A stretch of 64,000 bases of DNA from Pseudooceanicola sp. HF7 (GTDB lineage: Bacteria; Pseudomonadota; Alphaproteobacteria; Rhodobacterales; Rhodobacteraceae). Under the pieces are notes generated by a model. The model saw nothing but the letters and a program-made list of their open reading frames with translations, had not been told where the DNA came from and did no database searches. Within the stretch, counting starts at the first letter, position 1, and each line of letters starts with the position of its first letter. The stretch spans positions 81,635-145,634 of the forward strand of contig NZ_JAATOW010000008.1 in the NCBI RefSeq assembly GCF_011806405.1. Reading direction: 5' to 3'. This document shows, in pieces, positions 52,481 to 61,247 of this stretch. The translations under genes and the position numbers were made by a program.

Positions 52481-53992
52481 ATGTCTGAGCGATTTGACGC
52501 GGTGGTGGTGGGCAGCGGTCCGGTAGGATCCGCCTTTGCGCGTAGGCTGGCCGAGACCACCGACATGAGCATTCTCATGGTGGAGGCTGGCAAGGACCTC
52601 GCAGATACCGGTGGTGTGAACATTCGCAACCTGCCGCCGGAGCGCCGGGAAGGCGCTTATGCCGAGGCGCGCGCTTTTCCGTTGGCGCGTGTCGCATCAG
52701 AAACGAGGCCGCAAGACGCGCTGAGCGCGAGGCCTGGCACGTTCCTGCTGCGCCATGACGCCACCGGCACACCCGATGACCTGGGAATGCCCGCGGCGGC
52801 AATGTCCAGCAACCTGGGGGGAATGGGCGCGCATTGGACCTGCGCCTGTCCGCGCCCCGGCGATTCTGAGCGTATCGACTTCCTGCCGGAAAGCGTTTTG
52901 GCCGAAGCCTTCGAGACGGCAGAGACCTATCTGAACGTCATTCAGGATGGATTTCCGAGCAATGAGACCACCAGCTTCATCGTCGAGTCGCTGCGGCGCG
53001 ATTTCGGCGCGGGGCGCACGGCAGACCGTATGCCCCAGCCGATGCCGCTGGCCTGCCGGAAGAATGAGTCTGGCCCGATCTGGGGGGGCGTGGATGTGGT
53101 GCTCGGTCCGCTCGCCACGGCCGAGGGGCGCGCGGCGCGCCGGACGGAGTTGCGCACCCAGACGTTGTGTCGGCGGATTATCGTGGTCGACGGACAGGCG
53201 ACGGGTGTCGAACTGGAGGACTGTAACACGGGCCAGAGCCGCATTGTCGATGCCGGGACAGTTTTTGTTGCCGCAGATGCACTGCGTACGCCGCAACTGC
53301 TTCATGCTTCCGGAGTGAGGCACGAGGCGCTCGGGCGCTATCTCAACGATCAGCCGCAAGTGATTTCGCTCATCGAGCTGGACCCAAGTCGTGCCTGGCG
53401 CGGCAGCAGCCCGCGCGATGTGCCCGATCAGCGGGACAACGTGACGGGCGTAAGCTGGATCCCCTTCAAGGACCGCGATTTCCCGTTCCACGCCCAGCTG
53501 ATGCAGATGGACACCTCGCCCATTCCGCTGGAGCCCCGCGCCGATGGCAGCGGCCGCCCGGTGGTCGGCCTGGGCCTTTTCGCGGCCAAGGAGATCCGCG
53601 CCGACGACCGTATCGTTTTCGAGGATGAGCGGGATGCGCTTGGTCTGCCGAAGATGCGACTGGAGTATAGTCTGACCGATGGGGACCGCGACAGGCTGCG
53701 GCAGGCGGCAGATGTCGTCGCGGCTGTGGGGGCTTCGCTGGGGAAAGTGATCGGCGATCCGATCGTGCTGCCCGCCGGAACGTCGCTGCACTATCAGGGA
53801 ACCCATCGCATCGGACCAGAGGATGACGGTACCTGCGTTTGCGATCCCGCGTCCAAAGTCTGGGGCGTGGCGAACCTCTACCTCGGCGGCAACGGTTGCA
53901 TTCCGACGTCGACCGCCTGCAACCCCACGCTTACCGCGGTCTCTCTTGCAGTGATTGCAGCCGACGATGTCGCCAAGCGACAGTCCGTCTAA
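52481..53992 (+). CDS. GMC oxidoreductase, pyranose-2-oxidase-like (candidate glycoside 3-oxidase)
   Basis: A 503-residue flavoenzyme. The FAD-binding start is FDAVVVGSGPVGSAFARRLAE. The segment GGMGAHWTCACPRP (114-127) is like the STHWTCATP of fungal pyranose 2-oxidase, where the His carries covalent FAD; here it is H118. The C-terminal block with the catalytic His and Asn reads LHYQGTHRIG and LGGNGCIPTSTACNPTLT, again pyranose-oxidase-like. Bacterial relatives oxidise the C3 hydroxyl of O- or C-glycosides. A strong ribosome site (GAGGGAGGG) fixes the start. It probably makes the 3-keto glycoside that the C-deglycosidase pair downstream would cleave. Confidence 0.85.
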   Translation: MSERFDAVVVGSGPVGSAFARRLAETTDMSILMVEAGKDLADTGGVNIRNLPPERREGAYAEARAFPLARVASETRPQDALSARPGTFLLRHDATGTPDDLGMPAAAMSSNLGGMGAHWTCACPRPGDSERIDFLPESVLAEAFETAETYLNVIQDGFPSNETTSFIVESLRRDFGAGRTADRMPQPMPLACRKNESGPIWGGVDVVLGPLATAEGRAARRTELRTQTLCRRIIVVDGQATGVELEDCNTGQSRIVDAGTVFVAADALRTPQLLHASGVRHEALGRYLNDQPQVISLIELDPSRAWRGSSPRDVPDQRDNVTGVSWIPFKDRDFPFHAQLMQMDTSPIPLEPRADGSGRPVVGLGLFAAKEIRADDRIVFEDERDALGLPKMRLEYSLTDGDRDRLRQAADVVAAVGASLGKVIGDPIVLPAGTSLHYQGTHRIGPEDDGTCVCDPASKVWGVANLYLGGNGCIPTSTACNPTLTAVSLAVIAADDVAKRQSV

Positions 53993-54071
53993 GACAGTCC
54001 GGTGCCCGGGGAGGCGGGCGCCGGACACTTGGTGCGGGAAGAGTGGTGCAGGTATTTATTAGCAATATATT

Positions 54072-54085
54072 AGAATTAGAATTAT
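54072..54085 (+). promoter_or_regulatory. Island operator upstream of the porin gene
   Basis: AGAAT-TAGA-ATTAT in an AT-rich stretch, one mismatch to the shared palindrome. TATATT (54066-54071) just before it may be a -10; no good -35 was found. Confidence 0.5.
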
Positions 54086-54238
54086 CATTATTGAACGCAT
54101 GCGGAGCATTGGGTAGCACTGCTGACATTGGCCCCGGGAGTTTGGTTCGGTCACCTTTTCGGCCGACCCCGAGCCGATGACGCGACGCGCCGCAGAGAAG
54201 GCGCGTATCAAGAAATGATCTCAGGGAGGAGACCTAGG

Positions 54239-55327
54239 ATGATCAGAACGGCAGTCTCTGCCGCGGCCTTGGCGTGCGCGTTTGCAGCCTCGGCCAGTGC
54301 GGAAACCACACTTGCAACCATCCCCACCCAGGGCATCGGCGATCAGCCGACCTACGTACGAAGCTGCGATAGCAAGGGTATTGGCTACTTCTATGTACCC
54401 GGCACCAACAGCTGCCTGCGTTTCCAGGGTCTGATCCGTTTCGAGCCCGCCGCTGGCAGTAAGCTCGATGATACGCAGCCCCTCGAGACCTACCAGTCGA
54501 CGTCGCGTTTCACCCTGCGGGTGGGGTCGACCAACGAGAGCGACTACGGCCCGATCACGACTATGGCCGAAGCACGCTTCAGCCATGTCGATGGCGGCAC
54601 ACTAGGCGTCCGCCTTTACCGCGCCAACATCGGGATTGGTGACTTCCTCTTCGGCGTAGAGGAATCCGCATTCATCCGTGCGACCGGCGATCTCGGCCGC
54701 GTGGTGAATACCGGCCTTGTGCCGGCGGGCGGCTACTCAACCGGCCAGCTGGCTTACAGTTTCAAACCGGCCGAGGGGGTCAAGGGCCTCGTGTCGCTCG
54801 AGCAGGGCAGCGACGATTATGCCGAAGTGAACGGCGAGATCGAAGGTGACATGCCGAACGTGGTCTTCGGGCTCGGCAAGGACTGGGAGGATTTCAGCCT
54901 TCGGGGCGCCTTGGCCTACGACGCGCCGAACGATGGCGCCGCTGCAAAGCTTCGCGTGGATTATCGCCTTGGAGGTCGGAATGGTTTCTGGGGGCAGGCG
55001 GCCTACAAGACCTTTGACGACGTCTACGCTCCCACGGACAACGGGGGCATGGAGCGGCAGATCAGCAGCTTCTACGGGACTTGGGGCGGTGACTACGCGG
55101 CTTGGGGTGGGGGCACATACGGGCTTGGCGACAAGACGAGTGCCAATTTCCAGGTTTCCTATGACCAAGCGCAGACCTTCGCGGTCTCGGCCAACGTGCT
55201 TTTCGAGCCGATCCCGACTTTATCGATCATTCCCGAACTCACCTACATCTCCTACAACGACAAAAATGACTACAGGGATGGCAAGGACGCCTTCCAGGCG
55301 ATGGTGCGCATCGAAAAGCTCTTCTGA
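54239..55327 (+). CDS. Outer-membrane porin (alphaproteobacterial porin family)
   Basis: A 362-residue porin with a signal peptide (AVSAAALACAFAASASA, cut before ETTLA). The mature start has the Cys pair segment VRSCDSKGIGYFYVPGTNSCLRFQG, then alternating beta-strands, ending in MVRIEKLF with a terminal Phe. These features fit the PF02530-type porins of rhizobia and roseobacters. The ATG at 54239 has AGGAG upstream; the frame also extends to 54128. It lies in the island between two operator sites and is followed by a strong terminator, so it probably admits the glycoside through the outer membrane. Confidence 0.9.
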   Translation: MIRTAVSAAALACAFAASASAETTLATIPTQGIGDQPTYVRSCDSKGIGYFYVPGTNSCLRFQGLIRFEPAAGSKLDDTQPLETYQSTSRFTLRVGSTNESDYGPITTMAEARFSHVDGGTLGVRLYRANIGIGDFLFGVEESAFIRATGDLGRVVNTGLVPAGGYSTGQLAYSFKPAEGVKGLVSLEQGSDDYAEVNGEIEGDMPNVVFGLGKDWEDFSLRGALAYDAPNDGAAAKLRVDYRLGGRNGFWGQAAYKTFDDVYAPTDNGGMERQISSFYGTWGGDYAAWGGGTYGLGDKTSANFQVSYDQAQTFAVSANVLFEPIPTLSIIPELTYISYNDKNDYRDGKDAFQAMVRIEKLF

Positions 55328-55356
55328 GCCGACATTGTAACAGTTCCCTCAAACTG

Positions 55357-55385
55357 CCCGCACCTGAGTAAGGTGCGGGTTTTTT
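55357..55385 (+). terminator. Intrinsic terminator after the porin gene
   Basis: Stem CCCGCACC, loop TGAGTAA, stem GGTGCGGG, then six T (55380-55385). A textbook rho-independent terminator. Confidence 0.93.
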
Positions 55386-55401
55386 CTTGCCCTGCAAAAG
55401 C

Positions 55402-55442
55402 TTGACAAGGGCTCTCCTTGCAAAATATAGAATTAATATTCT
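55402..55442 (+). promoter_or_regulatory. Promoter and perfect operator of the LLM-reductase-GH3 operon
   Basis: TTGACA (55402-55407), an 18-base spacer, and TATAGA (55426-55431). The perfect palindrome AGAAT-TAAT-ATTCT (55429-55442) overlaps the -10, a position expected for a repressor site. The -35 region gcTTGACAAGG is the same as at 61100. Confidence 0.75.
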
Positions 55443-55474
55443 AATTATGTTTCGAGTCATCCAGGGAGGACTAG

Positions 55475-56596
55475 ATGCGCTTTTCCGTGTTTCTGAATGC
55501 GCGGGCGACGGCACCCGAGCAGGATCGTTTTGTCATGAAGGCAATGGGCGATCACGCACTGCTTGCAGAGGCCAAGGGCTTCGAAGCGGTGTTCACGCCC
55601 GATCACCATTTCACCGGTTATGCGCCTTGGGCGTCGGACCCGATGATGTTCGCGGCGTGGCTGGCGCCGCAATTCCGCAAGCCCACGACGCTGGGCTTCT
55701 CGGTCACTTCGGTACCACTGCACAGCCCGGTCCGGTTTGCCGAGCGGGTAAACCTTCTCGACCAGCTCAACGATGGTCGGGTGCTGATCGGCGTCGGCTC
55801 CGGCACAACACCGGAGGAGATGATCGGCTTTGGCGTGAACTACCGCGAAGCGTCGGCGATCTCGGACCGGAACCTCGAAATCGCAGAGGAACTCTGGGCG
55901 AAACTGCCCGAGGATGATCCCATCGAGTTCGAGAGCGGTCCCTGGAAGGGGCGCGTTTTACAGCGGATCGCACCGGCGCCTTATTCCAAGGGCCATGCGC
56001 CATTGATGCCGGTCGCCTTCAAGGAGGCTTCTGTGCGGCGCGCGGCCGAGAACGGCTGGCCCGCTTTTATCCCGGCCTTCAGCCCGCCCGTGATCAACAA
56101 CCTCGAACCGTTGTCCCACGTGACCAAGCACTACACCAAGTATCGCGACATGCTGATGGCGGCGGGTCACGACCAAGCCACTCTGGACCAGGCGCTTGGC
56201 TGGACGACCCACACCTATCAGTGCGTCCACGTCGCCCCCTCCGCCGATCAGGCCCGAGAAGAGCTTGAGATCATCCTGCGTGCTTATCAGGAGGCAGTGA
56301 ACCGCGAGAACGCCTTTGCGGCAAAGGCCGAAGCGGACGAGGCCAACAAGAAGACGGACATCAATCTTGAAGCTTTGACCGACGAGTGGATCGCCACGTG
56401 GTGTCTCTACGGTACGCCCGAGCAGGTGATCGAGCATCTTGAGCCCTATGCCGAACTGGGGATCGGCAACGTTCTGTGCGGCACCACTACCGGGCCGCTC
56501 ACCGACCAGCGCCTTGATTTTGCCAAGCAGACCGTGTCCCTGATGGGCGAGAAGGTCATTCCGCATTTCGCCGCGAAGCGTCGGGCGGCGGCATGA
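55475..56596 (+). CDS. LLM-class flavin-dependent monooxygenase
   Basis: A 373-residue luciferase-like TIM-barrel protein: MRFSVFLNARA at the start, EAKGFEAVFTPDHHFTGYAPWASDP, SVTSVPLHSPVRFAERVNLLDQLNDGRVLIGVGSG (phosphate-of-FMN region), all in the usual order. Such enzymes use reduced FMN from a separate reductase, and exactly such a reductase gene follows with an ATGA overlap. A GGGAGG ribosome site precedes the start. In a glycoside island it may oxidise the aromatic aglycone, but the substrate is an inference. Confidence 0.9.
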   Translation: MRFSVFLNARATAPEQDRFVMKAMGDHALLAEAKGFEAVFTPDHHFTGYAPWASDPMMFAAWLAPQFRKPTTLGFSVTSVPLHSPVRFAERVNLLDQLNDGRVLIGVGSGTTPEEMIGFGVNYREASAISDRNLEIAEELWAKLPEDDPIEFESGPWKGRVLQRIAPAPYSKGHAPLMPVAFKEASVRRAAENGWPAFIPAFSPPVINNLEPLSHVTKHYTKYRDMLMAAGHDQATLDQALGWTTHTYQCVHVAPSADQAREELEIILRAYQEAVNRENAFAAKAEADEANKKTDINLEALTDEWIATWCLYGTPEQVIEHLEPYAELGIGNVLCGTTTGPLTDQRLDFAKQTVSLMGEKVIPHFAAKRRAAA

Positions 56597-57186
56597 GCAA
56601 GCCACTCATCCTCGGTTTCGGCGGGACCACGCGCGCGGGCTCTTCCAGTGAGAAGCTGGTTCGTGCCGTGCTGTCCAACTGTGAAAAAGAAGGGGCGCGG
56701 ACGCGCCTCTTCGACGGTGCGTTCCTTGCGCGATTGCCGCTCTTCGCTCCGGAGAACCCCGAGCGAACTGCGGAACAGCGTGAGTTTGTTGAGGCGGTGC
56801 GGCGGTGTGACGGCCTTGTGATCGGCACACCTGCGTATCACGCTGGCGTTTCCGGGCTGGTCAAGAATGCGCTCGACCTGCTCGAGGACCTGCGTGGAGA
56901 TGCGCGGGTTTATTTCGATGATCTTCCCGTCGGTCTGGTGGTCTCGGCGGCGGGCTGGCAGGGCACCGGCATCACGCTTTCGGCGCTGCGCGATATGGTT
57001 CATGCCATGCGGGGCTGGCCCACGCCGATCGGCGTCTCGGTCAATTCGTTGGCGGGTCCTTTGTTCGATGCGGATGGTGCCGTGGCAGACCCGCAGCTCG
57101 ACGCCAGCATCGCGGCGCAGGCCAAGCAGATCGTCCGGTTCGCCGCCGCCTTTCAACAACCCAATGAAAACAGGGGAGCCGCATGA
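56593..57186 (+). CDS. NAD(P)H-dependent FMN reductase
   Basis: A 197-residue flavodoxin-like reductase. The phosphate loop GTTRAGSSSEKLV (11-23) and the segment GTPAYHAGVSGLVKNALDLLED (about 78-100) are those of the FMN_red family (SsuE/ArsH-like). It starts in the stop of the LLM gene and ends in the start of the GH3 gene, so the three are translated together. It most likely feeds FMNH2 to the LLM monooxygenase. Confidence 0.92.
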   Translation: MSKPLILGFGGTTRAGSSSEKLVRAVLSNCEKEGARTRLFDGAFLARLPLFAPENPERTAEQREFVEAVRRCDGLVIGTPAYHAGVSGLVKNALDLLEDLRGDARVYFDDLPVGLVVSAAGWQGTGITLSALRDMVHAMRGWPTPIGVSVNSLAGPLFDADGAVADPQLDASIAAQAKQIVRFAAAFQQPNENRGAA

Positions 57187-59561
57187 TGCGTGATCAGACG
57201 GTACCGGCAGACCGCCTGTCGGACGCGGACAAGGCACTGCTCACTGCAGGCGGCGCCATGTGGAACACGGCGCCGGTCGGCGGACTGCCTGCGTTGCACA
57301 TGGCCGACGGCCCAATGGGCGTGGCAAGCGGCAGGGTGGACGAGCGTGATATTGCCGTCCTGACACCGGCGCCGGTCGCACTTGGCGCAAGCTGGGACGC
57401 CGACCTGGTACGCCGCGTCGGTGCTGTCGTTGGCTCCGAGGCGGCGCGCTCGGGGGTCGATGCTTTGCTGGCCCCGAATATCAATCTTCCGCGCTCGCCG
57501 CTTGCGGGCCGGGCCTTCGAATACTTCTCGGAAGACCCGTTTTTGACAGGGACTCTGGGCCGGGCTTGGGCCGAGGGCCTGCAATCCCGGGGGGTCGGCG
57601 CGATCCCCAAGCACCTTACCTGCAACGACAGCGAGACGGACCGGAACTCGGTGGATGTCCGCGTCTCCGAAGAGGCCCTGCGCGAGGTCTACCTGCTTCC
57701 CTTCGAAATGGCGCTGGCGGCGAAGCCCGCAGGTTTCCTGATGGCCTACAACCGGGTCAACGGCGCCTATTGCTCTGAGCACGCACTGCTCATGAACCAG
57801 ATCATCAAGACCGAATGGAAGTTTGATGGACTGCTGGTGTCCGACTGGTTCGGCGTGATGGACGGGCAGGCGGCAATGCATGCCGGGCTTGACCTTGAGA
57901 TGCCGGGGCCAGGCCGAGAGATGGGGGAGCACTGCCTTGCAATGCTTGACCGTGGCGAAATCGATGCGGCGCGGCTGGAGGATGCGGCAACGCGTGTCTC
58001 CAGCACGGCCCGGCGTTTCGCGGGGAAAGGGCAAAGCACGGAGCTCGACAGAGCGGCCCTGACCGAGGCAGCGGCCGCGGGCATGGTCCTGCTGCGCAAC
58101 GACGGGCCGCTTCTGCCGCTCGATCCGGCCCGCCAGCGCCGTGTTGCGCTGATCGGGCCGAATTGGTCGGCCCCCTGCTACCAGGGCGGAACCTTTGCCA
58201 AGATCTCGGTCGACCCATCCTTGCCGACACCGCGCGAGGCGGCCGAGGCCAAGCTTGCGGCGCAGTTCGACCTGAGGTTTGCTCAGGGCTGCCTGGCAGA
58301 ACCGGTACTGCCGCCGATGCCCGTGACACCCATGGACGAAGCCGATGGGCGCGGCATGAAGGTCACTTACTTCGATAGCCATGACTTCGGCGCGCCGCCC
58401 CTTGCCGAGGAGGTCCGCGACACCAATTCGCTGACTTGGTTCGCACGAACGGGGATTGCCGCGGCAGTGGACAAGGCTGCGGGTGTGCGGGCCTCGGGGG
58501 TCTTCGTGCCAGAGCATGCGGGGCCGCATCGCATCTATGCGGGGGGGACCGGCGCGACCCGGATCCTGGTCGATGGCGAGGAGGTGCTTGCCGACGACAC
58601 GCTCTACGCCCCGGCAGACATCATGGGCCGTCTCAAGTCCGGCGAGGCGAATTGTGTCGAGGTGGATTTTCATGACCTCACACCGAGGCAGATCGAGATC
58701 GAACTTCGCTATTCACCGGCACATGTGCAGGGGCTGTGGTACGGGATCGACGGGCCCGACCGGACCGAGGCGCTCTACGCCGAGGCCGAGGCTGTGGCGA
58801 CCGACTCCGACGTGGTGTTGCTCATGCTTGGCGAAACGTCCGATGCCAGCGTCGAGTCCAAGGATCGGCAAAGCGCCATGCTGTCGCCACGCCAACTGGA
58901 ACTCGCGCGTCGCGTTGCTGCGGCCAACCCGTCAACTGTGATCATTGTCAACGTCGGCCACGCGCTGGATCTTGAATTCGCTGAGCATGTGCCGGGGCTT
59001 ATGCTCGCGCTCTACCCGGGCCAAGAGTTCGGTCCCGCCTTAGCCGACGTGCTCGTCGGCCAACGTGAGCCCGGCGGACGGCTCGCCTTCACCGTGGCGC
59101 AGCAAGAGAGCGACTATCCCGCCTACGGTCTTACGCCGGACGCGGAGGGGCACCTGACCTACCAGGAGGGTTCGCTGATCGGCTACCGCAGTTTCGTGGC
59201 GCAGGGCCACGCTCCGCGTTTTGGCCTGGGCGACGGTCTGGGCTACGCGGCGCTGGAAATTAAGGATGCCCGCGGGGGTCTCGATGGGCCGGTGAGGATC
59301 CAGTTGAAGAATTCTTCGATACGCAGCGGGAAGGCGGTCGTGCAGGTCTACGCAAGGCTCCCCGGAGAGGAGCACGTGTCGCTCGTCGGGTTCGCCCCGT
59401 TTGTCCTTGCAGGTGGCGAGACAGGTGAGAAATGCATCGACGTCGATCTGCGGCCGCTGCGCCGTTGGCGCGATGGAAGCTGGTGCAAGCCGCAGGGCGC
59501 GACGCTTTATGCCGGGCTTTCTCTGGCCGATGCGCTGGCGCGCGGTGTCGTTCACCCATAG
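57183..59561 (+). CDS. Glycoside hydrolase family 3 beta-glucosidase-like enzyme with PA14 domain
   Basis: A 792-residue GH3 enzyme. The N-terminal barrel carries KHLTCNDSETDRNSVDV (143-159) and the nucleophile D221 (GLLVSDWFGVMDG). A PA14 carbohydrate-binding insert lies at about 395-520 (VFVPEHAGPHRIYAGGTGATRILVDGEEV). The acid/base region reads LMLGETSDASVESKDR (about 550). A fibronectin III-like end domain follows. There is no signal peptide, so it acts in the cytoplasm on imported glycosides. It overlaps the reductase gene by 4 bases and closes the operon at a strong terminator. Beta-glucosidase or related activity is likely. Confidence 0.93.
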   Translation: MMRDQTVPADRLSDADKALLTAGGAMWNTAPVGGLPALHMADGPMGVASGRVDERDIAVLTPAPVALGASWDADLVRRVGAVVGSEAARSGVDALLAPNINLPRSPLAGRAFEYFSEDPFLTGTLGRAWAEGLQSRGVGAIPKHLTCNDSETDRNSVDVRVSEEALREVYLLPFEMALAAKPAGFLMAYNRVNGAYCSEHALLMNQIIKTEWKFDGLLVSDWFGVMDGQAAMHAGLDLEMPGPGREMGEHCLAMLDRGEIDAARLEDAATRVSSTARRFAGKGQSTELDRAALTEAAAAGMVLLRNDGPLLPLDPARQRRVALIGPNWSAPCYQGGTFAKISVDPSLPTPREAAEAKLAAQFDLRFAQGCLAEPVLPPMPVTPMDEADGRGMKVTYFDSHDFGAPPLAEEVRDTNSLTWFARTGIAAAVDKAAGVRASGVFVPEHAGPHRIYAGGTGATRILVDGEEVLADDTLYAPADIMGRLKSGEANCVEVDFHDLTPRQIEIELRYSPAHVQGLWYGIDGPDRTEALYAEAEAVATDSDVVLLMLGETSDASVESKDRQSAMLSPRQLELARRVAAANPSTVIIVNVGHALDLEFAEHVPGLMLALYPGQEFGPALADVLVGQREPGGRLAFTVAQQESDYPAYGLTPDAEGHLTYQEGSLIGYRSFVAQGHAPRFGLGDGLGYAALEIKDARGGLDGPVRIQLKNSSIRSGKAVVQVYARLPGEEHVSLVGFAPFVLAGGETGEKCIDVDLRPLRRWRDGSWCKPQGATLYAGLSLADALARGVVHP

Positions 59562-59589
59562 CGAAGCCGATCCAGAGACGTCGAAGCGC

Positions 59590-59613
59590 GGGCCCCCAAC
59601 CGGGGGCCCTTTT
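59590..59613 (+). terminator. Intrinsic terminator after the GH3 gene
   Basis: Stem GGGCCCCC, loop AACC, stem GGGGGCCC, then TTTT. It lies between convergent genes and could act on both. Confidence 0.88.
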
Positions 59614-59618
59614 CGTTT

Positions 59619-61058
59619 CTAAGTTGGGGCCGCAGGTGCGGGGGCAGGCTTGTGCGCGTCCGTTGGCAAAAGCCGGCTCAGCCCGGCGATCACCAGAAGA
59701 AGGGCGACCTGGCATTTGGCCAGAAACCATATTGCCGAAGTCGCGTCATGCGTGCTCTGCGCCAGAAAGATACCGCCGAGCGAGGCAATGCCGATCGCCA
59801 TGCCCAGCTGCTGCGAGGCCCGGAAGACCCCCGAGGCCGCCCCCGCATTCCGCTGGTCGATCTGCACGAAGGCGAAGGCCGGCAGCGGTGCCGAGATCAG
59901 CCCCATGCCGCAACCACAAAGCGCAAACCCGGCCATCAGCCGAAGCGCGTCTGCACCGCCGTCCCAGTCTCCAAGGACGTTTGCCATCATCAGGATGCCG
60001 GTGATTTGTCCGGCAACGCCGATGAGCGGCATCTTCCGGCCGAGATAGGGCAAAAGCCGCCGTCCAAGCACCGCGATGGAAAGGGCCGCGCCCGCCGCGA
60101 AGGGCACATGCAGCAGAGCGGTTTCCAGCGGGTCGAAGCCGAGATGGCTCTGGAGCATGACCGGAACGGCGATGAGAAGCGTCCCGGTGACCACCTGGTA
60201 TACCATGGCAATCGAGAGCCCGGCCCGGAAGGCGCCGCTTGCAAAGACATTCGGCGGCACAAGCACGGGCCGCGCCGTGCGAGCGCGACGGCGAAGATGA
60301 CGCCAGAGCAGGGCGAGCAGCAGCGCACCGGCACCCGGCATCAGGCGTGACCACAGGGGCCAGCCGAGCGCGGGACCTTCGATCAGGGGAAGCAGGAAGG
60401 CCGAAAAGGCCAAGAGGTTCAGCAGCGCCCCCTTCAGGTCGAGACCGGGTTTCGGCTCTGCGCCCCCCTTGGGAAGTACACGCATCGCAATGACGACCGC
60501 CACGGCGACGACCGGCAGGTTGATCAGGAAGATCGGGCGCCATCCCAGGCCCATGATATCGGCGCGGATAAGCACCCCGCCGATGATCGGGCCGAGGACG
60601 CCGGCCACGCCACCCAGCAAACCGAAGATGCTCATGACCTTGAACCGTTCGTGCGGCGCGTAGAGGACCTGCACGATGGACAGGATCTGCGGGCCCATCA
60701 GCGCCCCCGAGAAACCCTGCAAAATCCGCATTGCGATCAGCGTCTCGGCATCCGGTGCCAGGCCACAGCCCGCCGAGGCAAAGGCAAAGCCGATCATGCC
60801 GCTGAGGAACATCCGGCGGTAGCCGAAGATGTCGCCCATGCGCCCGCCGGGTATCAGCGTGATGGCAAAGAAGAAGGCGTAGCCGGCGGAAATCCATTCG
60901 ATTTGCGCCGTGCTCGCGCCCAGGCTGGAGCGAAAATGCGGGATTGCCACGTTCACCACCGAGCCGTCGATGATTTCAAGCATCAACGCCACCGTGACCA
61001 CGGCAACAGAGATGGTCCTTTCCCGATCGGTGGGCTGGCGCTCGTACGAGCCGTTCAT
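59619..61058 (-). CDS. MFS transporter, DHA2/EmrB type (14 helices)
   Basis: A 479-residue DHA2-family transporter. Motif A-like GGRMGDIFGYRRMFL and the antiporter motif C GLLGGVAGVLGPIIGG are present. Family members export drugs or small molecules with proton antiport, so it may remove a toxic aglycone or a by-product. AAGGA stands 10 bases before the start. It is divergent from the TIM-barrel operon across a region that holds a perfect island operator. Confidence 0.9.
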   Translation of the reverse strand: MNGSYERQPTDRERTISVAVVTVALMLEIIDGSVVNVAIPHFRSSLGASTAQIEWISAGYAFFFAITLIPGGRMGDIFGYRRMFLSGMIGFAFASAGCGLAPDAETLIAMRILQGFSGALMGPQILSIVQVLYAPHERFKVMSIFGLLGGVAGVLGPIIGGVLIRADIMGLGWRPIFLINLPVVAVAVVIAMRVLPKGGAEPKPGLDLKGALLNLLAFSAFLLPLIEGPALGWPLWSRLMPGAGALLLALLWRHLRRRARTARPVLVPPNVFASGAFRAGLSIAMVYQVVTGTLLIAVPVMLQSHLGFDPLETALLHVPFAAGAALSIAVLGRRLLPYLGRKMPLIGVAGQITGILMMANVLGDWDGGADALRLMAGFALCGCGMGLISAPLPAFAFVQIDQRNAGAASGVFRASQQLGMAIGIASLGGIFLAQSTHDATSAIWFLAKCQVALLLVIAGLSRLLPTDAHKPAPAPAAPT

Positions 61059-61099
61059 GGTCTCACCATTCCTTTGAGGGCGGCATGCTCACGATCCGC

Positions 61100-61142
61100 T
61101 TGACAAGGATCGTCCCAATACCATAACAAGAATTCGTATTCT
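61100..61142 (+). promoter_or_regulatory. Promoter and perfect operator of the isomerase/C-deglycosidase operon
   Basis: TTGACA (61100-61105) within gcTTGACAAGG, identical to the LLM promoter, and a weak -10 (CATAAC, 61122-61127), followed by the perfect palindrome AGAAT-TCGT-ATTCT (61129-61142). It reads toward the gene at 61248 and could also affect the divergent MFS gene. Confidence 0.7.
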
Positions 61143-61247
61143 AATTTAAGCCGCGGAACAAGCGCATTCGGTCACCGGGGAGGGGGGCCGAGAGCGGGGC
61201 GACCGATCCAGCGACCCTCCCCGATCTGACACCTGAGGAGAGTCAAC

